NCBI RefSeq assembly: GCF_012489685.1
Contig: NC_080046.1
Span: 35,799,176 to 35,863,175 of the forward strand
Origin: Lotus japonicus
Taxonomy: Eukaryota > Streptophyta > Magnoliopsida > Fabales > Fabaceae
Reading direction: 5' to 3'
Length of the DNA stretch: 64,000 bases
Each line of letters starts with the position of its first letter. Position 1 is the first letter of the stretch. Shown here piece by piece: positions 9,431 to 22,882 of this stretch. Below the pieces are notes generated by a model. That model made no database searches, was not told the origin of the DNA, and saw only the letters and a program-made list of their open reading frames with translations. The position numbers and the translations under genes are program-made.

Positions 9431-9551
9431 ATTGATGACTCGAAGAGTTGTCGTGAGTGGCTGCACTCTTTTGTTTATGATTAATTGTATTTTGTCGCAG
9501 AATCGACATTTACCTTAGGGTATTCTTTTAGAGACTTTAAGTTAATCTAGA

Positions 9552-9567
9552 ACACGTGGCGACGTGT
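9552..9567 (+). other. ACACGT/ACGTGT dyad with G-box core, LTR2
   Basis: Perfect 6-bp arms flank GGCG. The left arm plus loop contains CACGTG, the plant G-box recognised by bHLH and bZIP factors. It is fully conserved in LTR3 (35999-36014). It could be a protein site or a small hairpin; the sequence does not decide between them. Confidence 0.6.
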
Positions 9568-10144
9568 CGGGTGAGGGTCGGAGACGTTGTTTGGCTAATC
9601 ACTTGCATTCATGCACTCATTTTGAGGTTAATACACGGCGTGATACCGGACCTCGGTGGATTCCAAAATGGTCATAAGACCCGGATTTCCATATTTAGGA
9701 CACTACGGTGGTCCTCAGTAGCAGACGGAATGGCAGACCTACGGGTTCACTGCTGATCTTGATACTTTTGTGTGGTGTAAGAGACACGCGAGCAGGAAGG
9801 TACCCACCGTGGCTGGTGTTAGGGCCGTCTCGTTGATGTCCATCCTTCTTCCGGAATGCATTTTGTTACCCAGCATTGCATTTCATGCAACATACATGCT
9901 AACTTAGTTGCTGAGTGTGATTGGTAACTGTTTATCCTATTTTTGAGGCATGCTACTTGTTTTTATGGCTCTTTATATTTATTGTGATACATGCAACCCT
10001 AGGAAGCTATCCCAAAACTTATAAGCCTGAGAGGCTAGTATTTATTATCCTATAATTATATCTGGTTTTATTAATTATATAATTCTTTGGAGTTGACCCT
10101 CGCGTCTGCTGTGTGGTGTTTGGGCGGACTACGCCATTTGTCAG

Positions 10145-10618
10145 ATGAGTATGGGGATTGGTTTACCATGGTCAGCCCGTCAGGGGGGACCAGGTACGAG
10201 ATGCTTGACCAAGACGACCCAGGTGCATGGGTGGTCGATCCCGGGCCACCGTGCGACTACACCGGTCGGATCATGGAGGACCGTGTCGATCGATTCGGAC
10301 GCTTGACGGAGGAGTGATGAGGAGGCACATAGTGAGCTTCAACCTGCCTCCAGGAGTACACTGTGGACCCGGCTTGGAGTACCTCCACCGCACCATCTCC
10401 TTCAGATGATGAGGACCCTTCTGAGGTTGCCAGTAGGTGGGGCTTCGACGGAGTCTAGTCCGTCTACTGCTGCTGCTGTCGTTGCGGATCTCGTTCCGGG
10501 CCCCGAGCCCGAGAGTCCAGTGCGGGAGCGCATTAGGGTGGACAGAGAGGGCAGTGTTGAGTACGTCGACCTAGTCGTCCCGGATGCAGATTCGGATGTC
10601 GACCGCGCTAGCATGTAG
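10145..10618 (+). pseudogene. Conserved small ORF inside LTR2, frameshifted
   Basis: This is the counterpart of the LTR1 ORF. ATG at 10145 follows TCAG as in LTR1 and LTR3 (MSMG...), but one G is missing after the fourth codon, so DWFTMVSPSGG, RYEMLD and MEDRVD are in another frame (open from upstream to TGA 10315-10317). The next conserved block, SFNLPPGVHCGPG, is in a third frame. The tail (PGPEPESPVRERIRVD, then VEYVDLVVPDADSD) returns to the first frame and ends at TAG 10616-10618. Three frameshifts break one protein-like sequence whose pieces match LTR1 and LTR3. Function unknown. Confidence 0.55.
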
Positions 10619-10839
10619 GATCGAGTGCTAGTGTGGGCTCCTCGGGTAGGGATAGTGTAGGAGTTGTGTCGATGCTCTGACCGTCATGCTTCCGTTTTTG
10701 GGGATCGGGTAGTTTTCCTACCGGTAGCTTTTGTGTGGTTTCCTATGGAGATCGCAGAGAGCTGGTTGGATTTTAGGGGGGGTCTTTTCTTAGGCCGCTG
10801 GGCAACTTGCTCTCAGTTTTTGTAGGTTAGTGTTGCGGA

Positions 10840-10939
10840 NNNNNNNNNNNNNNNNNNNNNNNNNNNNNNNNNNNNNNNNNNNNNNNNNNNNNNNNNNNNN
10901 NNNNNNNNNNNNNNNNNNNNNNNNNNNNNNNNNNNNNNN
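10840..10939. other. Assembly gap, 100 N
   Basis: Exactly 100 N, the usual placeholder for a gap of unknown size. It removes the LTR2 3' end and the LTR2/satellite junction. Confidence 0.98.
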
Positions 10940-13900
10940 GCTTCTTCTCTCCCAAAACCATATAAAATATGCTCAATTCTGGGTTCCGGGGCAAAAGTTA
11001 CGGCTGTTTGAAGTTTGCAGCCGAATTAACCTTCAAAATTCAACCAGTAGGTTCCGTTTTTCTATTTTTACCGATTTCCCCCGTTTAATTCGGCTGGCAG
11101 TTGAATAAACTAGCTTCTTTCTCCCAAAAGCATATAAAATATGCTCAATTCTGGGTTCCGGGGCAAAAGTTAGGGCTGTTTGAAAGTTGCAGCCGAGTTA
11201 ACCTTCAAAATTCAACCTGTAGGTTCCGATTTATATTTTTACCGATTTCCCCCGTTTAATTCGGTTGCAGGTGATAAAGTCGCTTCTTCTTCCCAAAACA
11301 TATAAAATATGCTCAATTCTGGGTTCCGGGGCAAAAGTTATGGCTGTTTGAAGTTTGCAGCCGAATTAACCTTCAAAATTAAACCTGTAGGTTCCGATTT
11401 ATATTTTTACCAGTTTCCCCGTTTAATTCGGCTTGCAGGTGAATAAAGTCGCTTCTTCTCTCCCAAAAACTATATAAAATATGCTCAATTCTGGTTCCGG
11501 GGCAAAAGTTATGGCTGTTTGAAGTTTGCAGCCGAATTAACCTTCAAAATTCAACCAGTAGGTTCCGTTTTCTATTTTTACCTATTTCCCCCGTTTAATT
11601 CGGCTGGCAAGTGAATAAAGTCGCTTCTTCTCTCCCAAAAGCATATAAAATATGCTCAATTCTGGGTTCCGGGGCAAAAGTTATGGCTGTTTGAAGTTTG
11701 CAGCCGAATTAACCTTCAAAATTCAACCTGTAGGTTCCGTTTTCTATTTTAACCGGTTTCCCCCGTTTAATTCGGCTGGCAGTTGAATAAACTAGCTTCT
11801 TCTCTCCCAAAACTATATAAAATATGCTCAATTCTGGGTTCCGGGGCAAAAGTTACGGCTGTTTGAAGTTTGCAGCGGAATTAACCTTCAAATTCAACCA
11901 GTAGGTTCCGTTTTCTATTTTTTACCGATTTCCCCGTTTAATTCGGCTGGCAGTTGAATAAACTGGCTTCTTCTCTCCCAAAACCATATAAAATATGCTC
12001 AATTCTGGGTTCCGGGGCAAAAGTTACGGCTGTTTGAAGTTTGCAGCCGAATTAACCTTCAAAATTCAACCAGTAGGTTCCGTTTTCTATTTTTACCGAT
12101 TTCCCCGTTTAATTCGGCTGCAGTTGAATAAACTAGCTTCTTCTCTCCCAAAACATAAAAAATGCTCAATTCTGGGTTCCGGGGCAAAAGTTAGGGCTGT
12201 TTGAAAGTTGCAGCCGAGTTAACCTTCAAAATTCAACCTGTAGGTTCCGATTTCTATTTTTACCGATTTCCCCCGTTTAATTCGGCTGGCAGGTGAATAA
12301 AGTCGCTTCTTCTCTCCCAAAAGCATATAAAAATATGCTCAATTCTGGGTTCCGGGGCAAAAGTTAGGCTGTTTGAAGTTTGCAGCGAATTAACCTTCAA
12401 AATTCAACCTGTAGGTTCGATTTATATTTTTACCGATTTCCCCCGTTTAATTCGGCTGGCAGGTGAATAAAGTCGCTTCTTCTCTCCCAAAAACCATATA
12501 AAATATGCTCAATTCTGGGTTCCGGGGCAAAAGTTATGGCTGTTTGAAGTTTGCAGCCGAATTACCTTCAAAATTCAACCTGTAGGTTCGATTTATATTT
12601 TTACCGATTTCCCCCGTTTAATTCGGCTTGCAGGTGAATAAAGTCGCTTCCTCTCCCAAAACTATATAAAATATGCTCAATCTGGGTTCCGGGGCAAAAG
12701 TTATGGCTGTTGAAGTTTGCAGCCGAATTAACCTTCAAAATTCAACCTGTAGGTTCCGTTTTCTATTTTTACCGATTTCCCCCGTTTAATTCGGCTGGCA
12801 GTGAATAAAACTAGCTTCTTCTCTCCCAAAAGCATATAAAATATGCTCAATTCTGGGTTCCGGGGCAAAAGTTACGGCTGTTTGAAGTTTGCAGCCGAAT
12901 TAACCTTCAAAATTCAACCAGTAGGTTCCGTTTTCTATTTTTACCGATTTCCCCCGTTTAATTCGGCTGGCAGGTGAATAAAGTCGCTTCTTCTCTCCCA
13001 AAAGCATATAAAATATGCTCAATTCTGGGTTCCGGGGCAAAAGTTATGGCTGTTTGAAGTTTGCAGCCGAATTAACCTTCAAAATTTCAACCTGTAGGTT
13101 CCGTTTTCTATTTTTACCGATTTCCCCGTTTAATTCGGCTGGCAGTTGAATAAAGCTTCTTCTCTCCCAAAACCATATAAAATATGCTCAATTCTGGGTT
13201 CCGGGGCAAAAGTTATGGCTGTTTGAAGTTTGCAGCCGAATTAACCTTCAAATTCAACCAGTAGGTTCCGTTTTCTATTTTTAACGATTTCCCCCGTTTA
13301 ATTCGGCTGGCAGTTGAATAAAGCTTCTTCTCTCCCAAAACCATATAAAATATGCTCAATTCTGGGTTCCGGGGCAAAAGTTACGGCTGTTTGAAGTTTG
13401 CAGCCGAATTAACCTTCAAAATTCAACCAGTAGGTTCCGTTTTCTATTTTTACCGATTTCCCCCGTTTAATTCGGCTGGCAGTGAATAAAGGCTTCTTCT
13501 CCCCAAAACCATAAAAATATGCTCAATTCTGGGTTCCGGGGCAAAAGTTAGGGCTGTTTGAAAGTTGCAGCCGAGTTAACCTTCAAAATTCAACCTGTAG
13601 GTTCGATTTATATTTTTACCGATTTCCCCCGTTTAATTCGGCTTGCAGGTGAATAAAGTCGCTTCTTCTCTCCCAAAACTATATAAAATATGCTCAATTC
13701 TGGTTCCGGGGCAAAAGTTATGGCTGTTTGAAGTTTGCAGCCGAATTAACCTTCAAAATTCAACCTGTAGGTTCCGTTTTCTATTTTTACCTATTTCCCC
13801 CGTTTAATTCGGCGGCAAGTGAATAAACTAGCTTCTTCTCTCCCAAAAGCATATAAAATATGCTCAATTCTGGGTTCCGGGGCAAAAGTTATGGCTGTTT

Positions 13901-16900
13901 GAAGTTTGCAGCCGAATTAACCTTCAAAATTCAACCAGTAGGTTCCGTTTTCTATTTTTACCGATTTCCCCCGTTTAATTCGGCTGGCAGGTGAATAAAG
14001 TCGCTTCTTCTCTCCCAAAAGCATATAAAATATGCTCAATTCTGGGTTCCGGGGCAAAAGTTATGGCTGTTTGAAGTTTGCAGCCGAATTAACCTTCAAA
14101 ATTCAACCTGTAGGTTCCGTTTTCTATTTTTACCGATTTCCCCCGTTTAATTCGGCTGGCAGTTGAATAAACTGCTTCTTCTCTCCCAAAACCATATAAA
14201 ATATGCTCAATTCTGGGTTCCGGGGCAAAAGTTACGGCTGTTTGAAGTTTGCAGCGGAATTAACCTTCAAATTCAACCAGTAGGTTCCGTTTTCTATTTT
14301 TAACGATTTCCCCCGTTTAATTCGGCTGGCAGTTGAATAAACTGGCTTCTTCTCTCCCAAAACCATATAAAATATGCTCAATTCTGGGTTCCGGGGCAAA
14401 AGTTACGGCTGTTTGAAGTTTGCAGCCGAATTAACCTTCAAAATTCAACCAGTAGGTTCCGTTTTCTATTTTTACCGATTTCCCCCGTTTAATTCGGCTG
14501 GCAGTTGAATAAACTGGCTTCTTCTCTCCCAAAACCATAAAAAATATGCTCAATTCTGGGTTCCGGGGCAAAAGTTAGGGCTGTTTGAAAGTTGCAGCCG
14601 AGTTAACCTTCAAAATTCAACCTGTAGGTTCCGATTTATATTTTTACCGATTTCCCCCGTTTAATTCGGCTGCAGGTGAATAAAGTCGCTTCTTCTCTCC
14701 CAAAAGCATATAAAATATGCTCAATTCTGGGTTCCGGGGCAAAAGTTATGGCTGTTTGAAAGTTGCAGCCGATTAACCTTCAAAATTCAACCTGTAGGTT
14801 CCGATTTATATTTTTACCGATTTCCCCCGTTTAATTCGGCTTGCAGGTGAATAAAGTCGCTTCTTCTCTCCCAAAACTATATAAAATATGCTCAATCTGG
14901 TTCCGGGGCAAAAGTTATGGCTGTTTGAAGTTTGCAGCCGAATTAACCTTCAAAATTCAACCTGTAGGTTCCGTTTTCTATTTTTACCTATTTCCCCCGT
15001 TTAATTCGGCTGGCAAGTGAATAAACTAGCTTCTTCTCTCCCAAAAGCATATAAAATATGCTCAATTCTGGGTTCCGGGGCAAAAGTTATGGCTGTTTGA
15101 AGTTTGCAGCCGAATTAACCTTCAAAATTCAAACCTGTAGGTTCCGTTTTCTATTTTTACCGATTTCCCCCGTTTAATTCGGCTGGCAGTTGAATAAAGC
15201 TTCTTCTCTCCCAAAACTATATAAAATATGCTCAATTCTGGGTTCCGGGGCAAAAGTTACGGCTGTTTGAAGTTTGCAGCCGAATTAACCTTCAAATTCA
15301 ACCAGTAGGTTCCGTTTTCTATTTTTACCGATTTCCCCCGTTTAATTCGGCTGGCAGTTGAATAAACTGGCTTCTTCTCTCCCAAAAGCATATAAAATAT
15401 GCTCAATTCTGGGTTCCGGGGCAAAAGTTACGGCTGTTTGAAGTTTGCAGCCGAATTAACCTTCAAAATTCAACCTGTAGGTTCCGTTTTCTATTTTTAC
15501 CGATTTCCCCCGTTTAATTCGGCTGGCAGTTGAATAAACGCTTCTTCTCTCCCAAAACCATATAAATATGCTCAATTCTGGGTTCCGGGGCAAAAGTTAT
15601 GGCTGTTTGAAGTTTGCAGCCGAATTAACCTTCAAAATTCAACCAGTAGGTTCCGTTTTCTATTTTTACCGATTTCCCCCGTTTAATTCGGCTGGCAGTG
15701 AATAAACGCTTCTTCTCTCCAAAACCATATAAAATATGCTCAATTCTGGGTTCCGGGGCAAAAGTTATGGCTGTTTGAAGTTTGCAGCCGAATTAACCTT
15801 CAAAATTCAACCAGTAGGTTCCGTTTTCTATTTTTACCGATTTCCCCCGTTTAATTCGGCTGGCAGTGAATAAAGCTTCTTCTCTCCCAAAACCATAAAA
15901 AATGCTCAATTCTGGGTTCCGGGGCAAAAGTTAGGCTGTTTGAAGTTGCAGCCGAGTTAACCTTCAAAATTCAACCTGTAGGTTCCGATTTATATTTTTA
16001 CCGATTTCCCCCGTTTAATTCGGCTGGCAGTGAATAAAGTCGCTTCTTCTCTCCCAAAAGCATATAAAATATGCTCAATTCTGGGTTCCGGGGCAAAAGT
16101 TATGGCTGTTTGAAGTTGCAGCCGAGTTAACCTTCAAAATTCAACCTGTAGGTTCCGATTTATATTTTTACCGATTTCCCCCGTTTAATTCGGCTTGCAG
16201 GTGAATAAAGTCGCTTCTTCTCTCCCAAAACTATATAAAATATGCTCAATTCTGGTTCCGGGGCAAAAGTTATGGCTGTTTGAAGTTTGCAGCCGAATTA
16301 ACCTTCAAAATTCAACCTGTAGGTTCCGTTTTCTATTTTTACCATTTCCCCCGTTTAATTCGGCTGGCAGTGAATAAACTAGCTTCTTCTCTCCCAAAAG
16401 CATATAAAATATGCTCAATTCTGGGTTCCGGGGCAAAAGTTTGGCTGTTTGAAGTTTGCAGCGAATTAACCTTCAAATTCAACCAGTAGGTTCCGTTTTC
16501 TATTTTTACCGATTTCCCCCGTTTAATTCGGCTGGCAGTTGAATAAACTGGCTTCTTCTCTCCCAAAACCATATAAAATATGCTCAATTCTGGGTTCCGG
16601 GGCAAAAGTTACGGCTGTTTGAAGTTTGCAGCCGAATTAACCTTCAAAATTCAACCAGTAGGTTCCGTTTTCTATTTTTACCGATTTCCCCCGTTTAATT
16701 CGGCTGGCAGTTGAATAAACTGGCTTCTTCTCTCCCAAAACCATAAAAAAATGCTCAATTCTGGGTTCCGGGGCAAAAGTTAGGGCTGTTTGAAAGTTGC
16801 AGCCGAGTTAACCTTCAAAATTCAACCTGTAGGTTCCGATTTATATTTTTACCGATTTCCCCCGTTTAATTCGGCTGGCAGGTGAATAAAGTCGCTTCTT

Positions 16901-19900
16901 CTCTCCCAAAAGCATATAAAATATGCTCAATTCTGGGTTCCGGGGCAAAAGTTATGGCTGTTTGAAAGTTGCAGCCGATTAACCTTCAAAATTCAACCTG
17001 TAGGTTCGATTTATATTTTTACCGATTTCCCCCGTTTAATTCGGCTGGCAGGTGAATAAAGTCGCTTCTTCTCTCCCAAAAGCATATAAAATATGCTCAA
17101 TTCTGGGTTCCGGGGCAAAAGTTATGGCTGTTTGAAAGTTGCAGCCGATTAACCTTCAAAATTCAACCTGTAGGTTCCGATTTATATTTTTACCGATTTC
17201 CCCCGTTTAATTCGGCTTGCAGGTGAATAAAGTCGCTTCTTCTCTCCCAAAACTATATAAAATATGCTCAATTCTGGTTCCGGGGCAAAAGTTATGGCTG
17301 TTTGAAGTTTCAGCCGAATTAACCTTCAAAATTCAACCTGTAGGTTCCGTTTTCTATTTTTACCATTTCCCCCGTTTAATTCGGCTGGCAAGTGAATAAA
17401 CTAGCTTCTTCTCTCCCAAAAGCATATAAAATATGCTCAATTCTGGGTTCCGGGGCAAAAGTTACGGCTGTTTGAAGTTTGCAGCCGAATTAACCTTCAA
17501 AATTCAACCAGTAGGTTCCGTTTTCTATTTTTACCGATTTCCCCGTTTAATTCGGCTGCAGGTGAATAAAGTCGCTTCTTCTCTCCCAAAAGCATATAAA
17601 ATATGCTCAATTCTGGGTTCCGGGGCAAAAGTTATGGCTGTTTGAAGTTTGCAGCCGAATTAACCTTCAAAATTCAACCTGTAGGTTTCGTTTTCTATTT
17701 TTACCGATTTCCCCGTTTAATTCGGCTGGCAGTTGAATAAAGCTTCTTCTCTCCCAAAACCATATAAAATATGCTCAATTCTGGGTTCCGGGGCAAAAGT
17801 TACGGTGTTTGAAGTTTGCAGCGAATTAACCTTCAAATTCAACCAGTAGGTTCCGTTTTCTATTTTTACCGATTTCCCCCGTTTAATTCGGCTGGCAGTT
17901 GAATAAACTGGCTTCTTCTCTCCCAAAACCATATAAAATATGCTCAATTCTGGGTTCCGGGGCAAAAGTTACGGCTGTTTGAAGTTTGCAGCCGAATTAA
18001 CCTTCAAAATTCAACCAGTAGGTTCCGTTTTCTATTTTTACCGATTTCCCCCGTTTAATTCGGCTGGCAGTTGAATAAACGCTTCTTCTCTCCCAAAACC
18101 ATAAAAAAATGCTCAATTCTGGGTTCCGGGGCAAAAGTTAGGGCTGTTTGAAAGTTGCAGCCGAGTTAACCTTCAAAATTCAACCTGTAGGTTCCGATTT
18201 ATTTTTTACCGATTTCCCCGTTTAATTCGGCTTGCAGGTGAATAAAGTCGCTTCTTCTCTCCCAAAACTATATAAAATATGCTCAATCTGGTTCCGGGGC
18301 AAAAGTTATGGCTGTTTGAAGTTTGCAGCCGAATTAACCTTCAAAATTCAACCTGTAGGTTCCGTTTTCTATTTTTACCTATTTCCCCGTTTAATTCGGC
18401 TGGCAGTGAATAAACTAGCTTCTTCTCTCCCAAAAGCATATAAAATATGCTCAATTCTGGGTTCCGGGGCAAAAGTTATGGCTGTTTGAAGTTTGCAGCC
18501 GAATTAACCTTCAAAATTCAACCAGTAGGTTCCGTTTTCTATTTTTACCGATTTCCCCCGTTTAATTCGGCTGGCAGGTGAATAAAGTCGCTTCTTCTCT
18601 CCCAAAAGCATATAAAATATGCTCAATTCTGGGTTCCGGGGCAAAAGTTATGGCTGTTTGAAGTTTGCAGCCGAATTAACCTTCAAAATTCAACCTGTAG
18701 GTTCCGTTTTCTATTTTTACCGATTTCCCCCGTTTAATTCGGCTGGCAGTTGAATAAACTGGCTTCTTCTCTCCCAAAACCATATAAAATATGCTCAATT
18801 CTGGGTTCCGGGGCAAAAGTTACGGCTGTTTGAAGTTTGCAGCGAATTAACCTTCAAATTCAACCAGTAGGTTCCGTTTTCTATTTTTAACGATTTCCCC
18901 CGTTTCATTCGGCTGGCAGTTGAATAAACTGGCTTCTTCTCTCCCAAAACCATATAAAAATATGCTCAATTCTGGGTTCCGGGGCAAAAGTTACGGCTGG
19001 TTTGAAGTTTGCAGCCGAATTAACCTATAAAATTCAACCAGTAGGTTCCGTTTTCTATTTTTACCGATTTCCCCCGTTTAATTCGGCTGGCAGTTGAATA
19101 AACTGGCTTCTTCTCTCCCAAAACCATAAAAAAAATGCTCAATTCTGGGTTCCGGGGCAAAAGTTAGGGCTGTTTGAAAGTTGCAGCCGAGTTAACCTTC
19201 TAAATTCAACCTGTAGGTTCCGATTTATAGTTTTACCGATTTCCCCCGTTTAATTCGGCTAGCAGGTGAATAAAGTCGCTTCTTCTCTCCCAAAAGCATA
19301 TAAAATATGCTCAATTATGGGTTCCGGGGCAAAAGTTATGGCTGTTTGAAAGTTGCAGCCGAGTTAACCTTCAAAATTCAACCTGTAGGTTCAGATTTAT
19401 ATTTTTACCGATTTCCCCCGTTGAATTCGGCTTGCAGGTGAATAAAGTCGCTTCTTCTCTCCCAAAACTATATAAAATATGCTCAATCTGGCTTCCGGGG
19501 CTAAAGTTATGGCTGTTTGAAGTTTCCAGCCGAATTAACCTTCAAAATTCAACCTGTAGGTTCCGTTTTCTATTTTTACCTATTTCCCCCGTTTAATTCG
19601 GCAGGCAAGTGAATAAACTAGCTTCTTCTCTCCCAAAAGCATATAAAATATGCTCAATTCTGGGTTCCGGGGCAAAAGTTATGGCTGTTTGAAGTTTGCA
19701 GCCGAATTAACCTTCAAAATTCAAACTGTAGGTTCCGTTTTCTATTTTTACCGATTTCCCCGTTTAATTCGGCAGGCAGTTGAATAAACTGGCTTCTTCT
19801 CTCCCAAAACTATATAAAATATGCTCAATTCTGGGTTCCGGGGAAAAAGTTACGGTTGTTTAAAGTTTGCAGCGGAATTAACCTTCATAATTCAACCAGT

Positions 19901-22710
19901 AGGTTCAGTTTTCTATTTTTACCGATTTCCCCCGTTTAATTCGGCTGGCAGTTGAATAAACTGGCTTCTTCTCTCCCAAAAAGCATATAAAATATGCTCA
20001 ATTCTGGGTTCCGGGGCAAAAGTTACGGCTGTTTGAAGTTTGCAGCCGAATTAACCTTCAAATTAAACCTGTAGGTTCCGTTTCTATTTTTACCGATTTC
20101 CCCCGTTTAATTCGGCTGGCAGTTGAATAAACTGGCTTCTTCTCTCCCAAAACCATATAAATTATGCTCAATTCTGGGTTCCGGGGCAAAAGTTACGGCT
20201 GTTTGAAAGTTTGCAGCGGAATTAACCTTCATAATTCAACCAGTAGGTGCCGTTTTCTATTTTTAACGATTTCCCCCGTTTCATTCGGCTGGCAGTTGAA
20301 TAAACTGGCTTCTTCTCTCCCAAAACCATATAAAATATGCTCAATTCTGGGTTCCGGGGCAAAAGTTACGGCTGTTTGAAGTTTGCAGCCGAATTAACCT
20401 TCAAAATTCAACCAGTAGGTTCCGTTTTCTATTTTTACCGATTTCCCCCATTTAATTCGGCTGGCAGTTGAATAAACTGGCTTCTTCTCTCCCAAAACCA
20501 TAAAAAAAATGCTCAATTCTGGGTTCCGGGGCAAAAGTTAGGGCTGTTTGAAAGTTGCAGCCGAGTTAACGTTCTAAATTCAACCTGTAGGTTCCGATTT
20601 ATATTTTTACCGATTTCCCCCGTTTAATTCGGCTGGCAGGGGAATAAAGTCGCTTCTTCTCTCCCAAAAGCATATAAAATATGCTCAATTATGGGTTCCG
20701 GGGCAAAAGTTATGGCTGTTTGAAAGTTGCAGCCGAGTTAACCTTCAAAATTCAACCTGTAGGTTCAGATTTATATTTTGACCGATTTCCCCCGTTTAAT
20801 TCGGCGTGCAGGTGAATAAAGTCGCTTCTTCTCTCCCAAAACTATATAAAATATGCTCAATCTGGCTTCCGGGGCTAAAGTTATGGCTGTTTGAAGTTTC
20901 CAGCCGAATTAACCTTCAAAATTCAACCTGTAGGTTCCGTTTTCTATTTTTACCTATTTCCCCGTTTAATTCGGCAGGCAAGTGAATAAACTAGCTTCTT
21001 CTCTCCCAAAAGCATATAAAATATGCTCAATTCTGGGTTCCGGGGCAAAAGTTTCGGCTGTTTGAAGTTTGCAGCGGAATTAACCTTCATAATTCAACCA
21101 GTAGGTTCCGTTTTCTATTTTTACCGATTTCCCCCGTTTAATTCGGCTGGCAGTTGAATAAACTGGCTTCTTCTCTCCCAAAACCATATAAAATATGCTC
21201 AATTCTGGGTTCCGATGCAAAAGTTACGGCTGTTTGAAGTTTGCAGCCGAATTAACCTTCAAAATTCAACCAGTAGGTTCCGTTTTCTATTTTTACCGAT
21301 TTCCCCCGTTTAATTCGGCTGGCAGTTGAATAAACTGGCTTCTTCTCTCCCAAAACCATAAAAAAAATGCTCAATTCTGGGTTCCGGGGCAAAAGTTAGG
21401 GCTGTTTGAAAGTTGCAGCCGAGTTAACCTTCTAAATTCAACCTGTAGGTTCCGATTTATATTTTTACCGATTTCCCCCGTTTAATTCGGCTGGCAGGTG
21501 AATAAAGTCGCTTCTTCTCTCCCAAAAGCATATAAAATATGCTCAATTATGGGTTCCGGGGCAAAAGTTATGGCTGTTTGAAAGTTGCAGCCGAGTTAAC
21601 CTTCAAAATTCAACCTGTAGGTTCAGATTTATATTTTTACCGATTTCCCCCGTTTAATTCGGCTTGCAGGTGAATAAAGTCGCTTCTTCTCTCCCAAAAC
21701 TATATAAAATATGCTCAATCTGGCTTCCAGGGCAAAAGTTATGGCTGTTTGAAGTTTCCAGCCGAATTAACCTTCAAAATTCAACCTGTAGGTTCCGTTT
21801 TCTATTTTTACCTATTTCCCCCGTTTAATTCGGCAGGCAAGTGAATAAACTAGCTTCTTCTCTCCCAAAAGCATATAAAATATGCTCAATTCTGGGTTCC
21901 GGGGCAAAAGTTACGGCTGTTTGAAGTTTGCAGCGGAATTAACCTTCATAATTCAACCAGTAGGTTCCGTTTTCTATTTTTAACGATTTCCCCCGTTTAA
22001 TTCGGCTGGCAGTTTAATAAACTGGCTTCTTCTCTCCCAAAACCATATAAAATATGCTCAATTCTGGGTTCCGGGGCAAAAGTTACGGCTGTTTGAAGTT
22101 TGCAGCCGAATTAACCTTCAAAATTCAACCAGTAGGTTCCGTTTTCTATTTTTACCGATTTCCCCCGTTTAATTCGGCTGGCAGTTGAATAAACTGGCTT
22201 CTTCTCTCCCAAAACCATAAAAAAATGCTCAATTCTGGGTTCCGGGGCAAAAGTTAGGGCTGTTTGAAAGTTGTAGCCGAGTTAACCTTCTAAATTCAAC
22301 CTGTAGGTTCCGATTTATATTTTTACCGATTTCCCCCGTTTAATTCGGCTGGCAGGTGAATAAAGTCGCTTCTTCTCTCCCAAAAGCATATAAAATATGC
22401 TCAATTATGGGTTCCGGGGCAAAAGTTATGGCTGTTTGAAAGTTGCACCCGAGTTAACCTTCAAAATTCAACCTGTAGGTTCAGATTTATATTTTTACCG
22501 ATTTCCCCCATTTAATTCGGCTTGCAGGTGAATAAAGTCGCTTCTTCTCTCCCAAAACTATATAAAATATGCTCAATCTGGCTTCCGGGGCTAAAGTTAT
22601 GGCTGTTTGAAGTTTCCAGCCGAATTAACCTTCAAAATTCAACCTGTAGGTTCCGTTTTCTATTTTTACCTATTTCTCCCGTTTAATTCAGCAGGCAAGT
22701 GAATAAACTA

Positions 22711-22882
22711 GCTTCTTCTCTCCCAAAAGCATATAAAATATGCTCAATTCTGGGTTCCGGGGCAAAAGTTATGGCTGTTTGAAGTTTGCAGCCGAATTAA
22801 CCTTCAAAATTCAACCTGTAGGTTCCGTTTTCTATTTTTACCGATTTCCCCCGTTTAATTCGGCTGGCAGTTGAATAAAGTC
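22711..22882 (+). repeat. Representative 172-bp monomer with its inverted repeats
   Basis: Four dyads can be read. (1) AGCATAT 22728-22734 with ATATGCT 22738-22744, a perfect 7-bp stem with loop AAA. (2) GGCTG 22773-22777 with CAGCC 22789-22793. (3) AACCT 22813-22817 with AGGTT 22820-22824. (4) CAGCCGAATTAA 22789-22800 with TTAATTCGGCTG 22855-22866, perfect 12-bp arms 54 bp apart that enclose dyad 3. Dyads 2 and 4 share CAGCC and so exclude each other. Other subtypes weaken one or more dyads: CCATAT breaks 1, and GAGTTAA puts one mismatch in 4. Confidence 0.85.

Larger units (their letters stand above)
6960..10839 (+). mobile_element. LTR2: long terminal repeat of a related element, right end lost in gap
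   Basis: It starts TGTAAGGCCC directly after satellite TTTAA (6955-6959, the candidate target-site duplication). It carries a TATA box (7632), GA leader, conserved GTCGA hairpin (8571), hairpin array (9185-9430), ACACGT/ACGTGT dyad (9552) and the LTR ORF relic. Alignment by eye to LTR3 is good throughout; it is close around 9470-9610 against the complement of 35960-36070. By comparison with LTR3 about 280 bp of the 3' end are missing at the N run. Because the gap has unknown length it cannot be decided whether this is a solo LTR or the 5' LTR of a longer element. Satellite resumes right after the gap. Confidence 0.9.

Noticed and set aside
6960..10939. Calling LTR2 a solo LTR or a complete element
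   Set aside because: The 3' end, target duplication and any internal region fall in an N gap of unknown size; only the LTR itself is supported.
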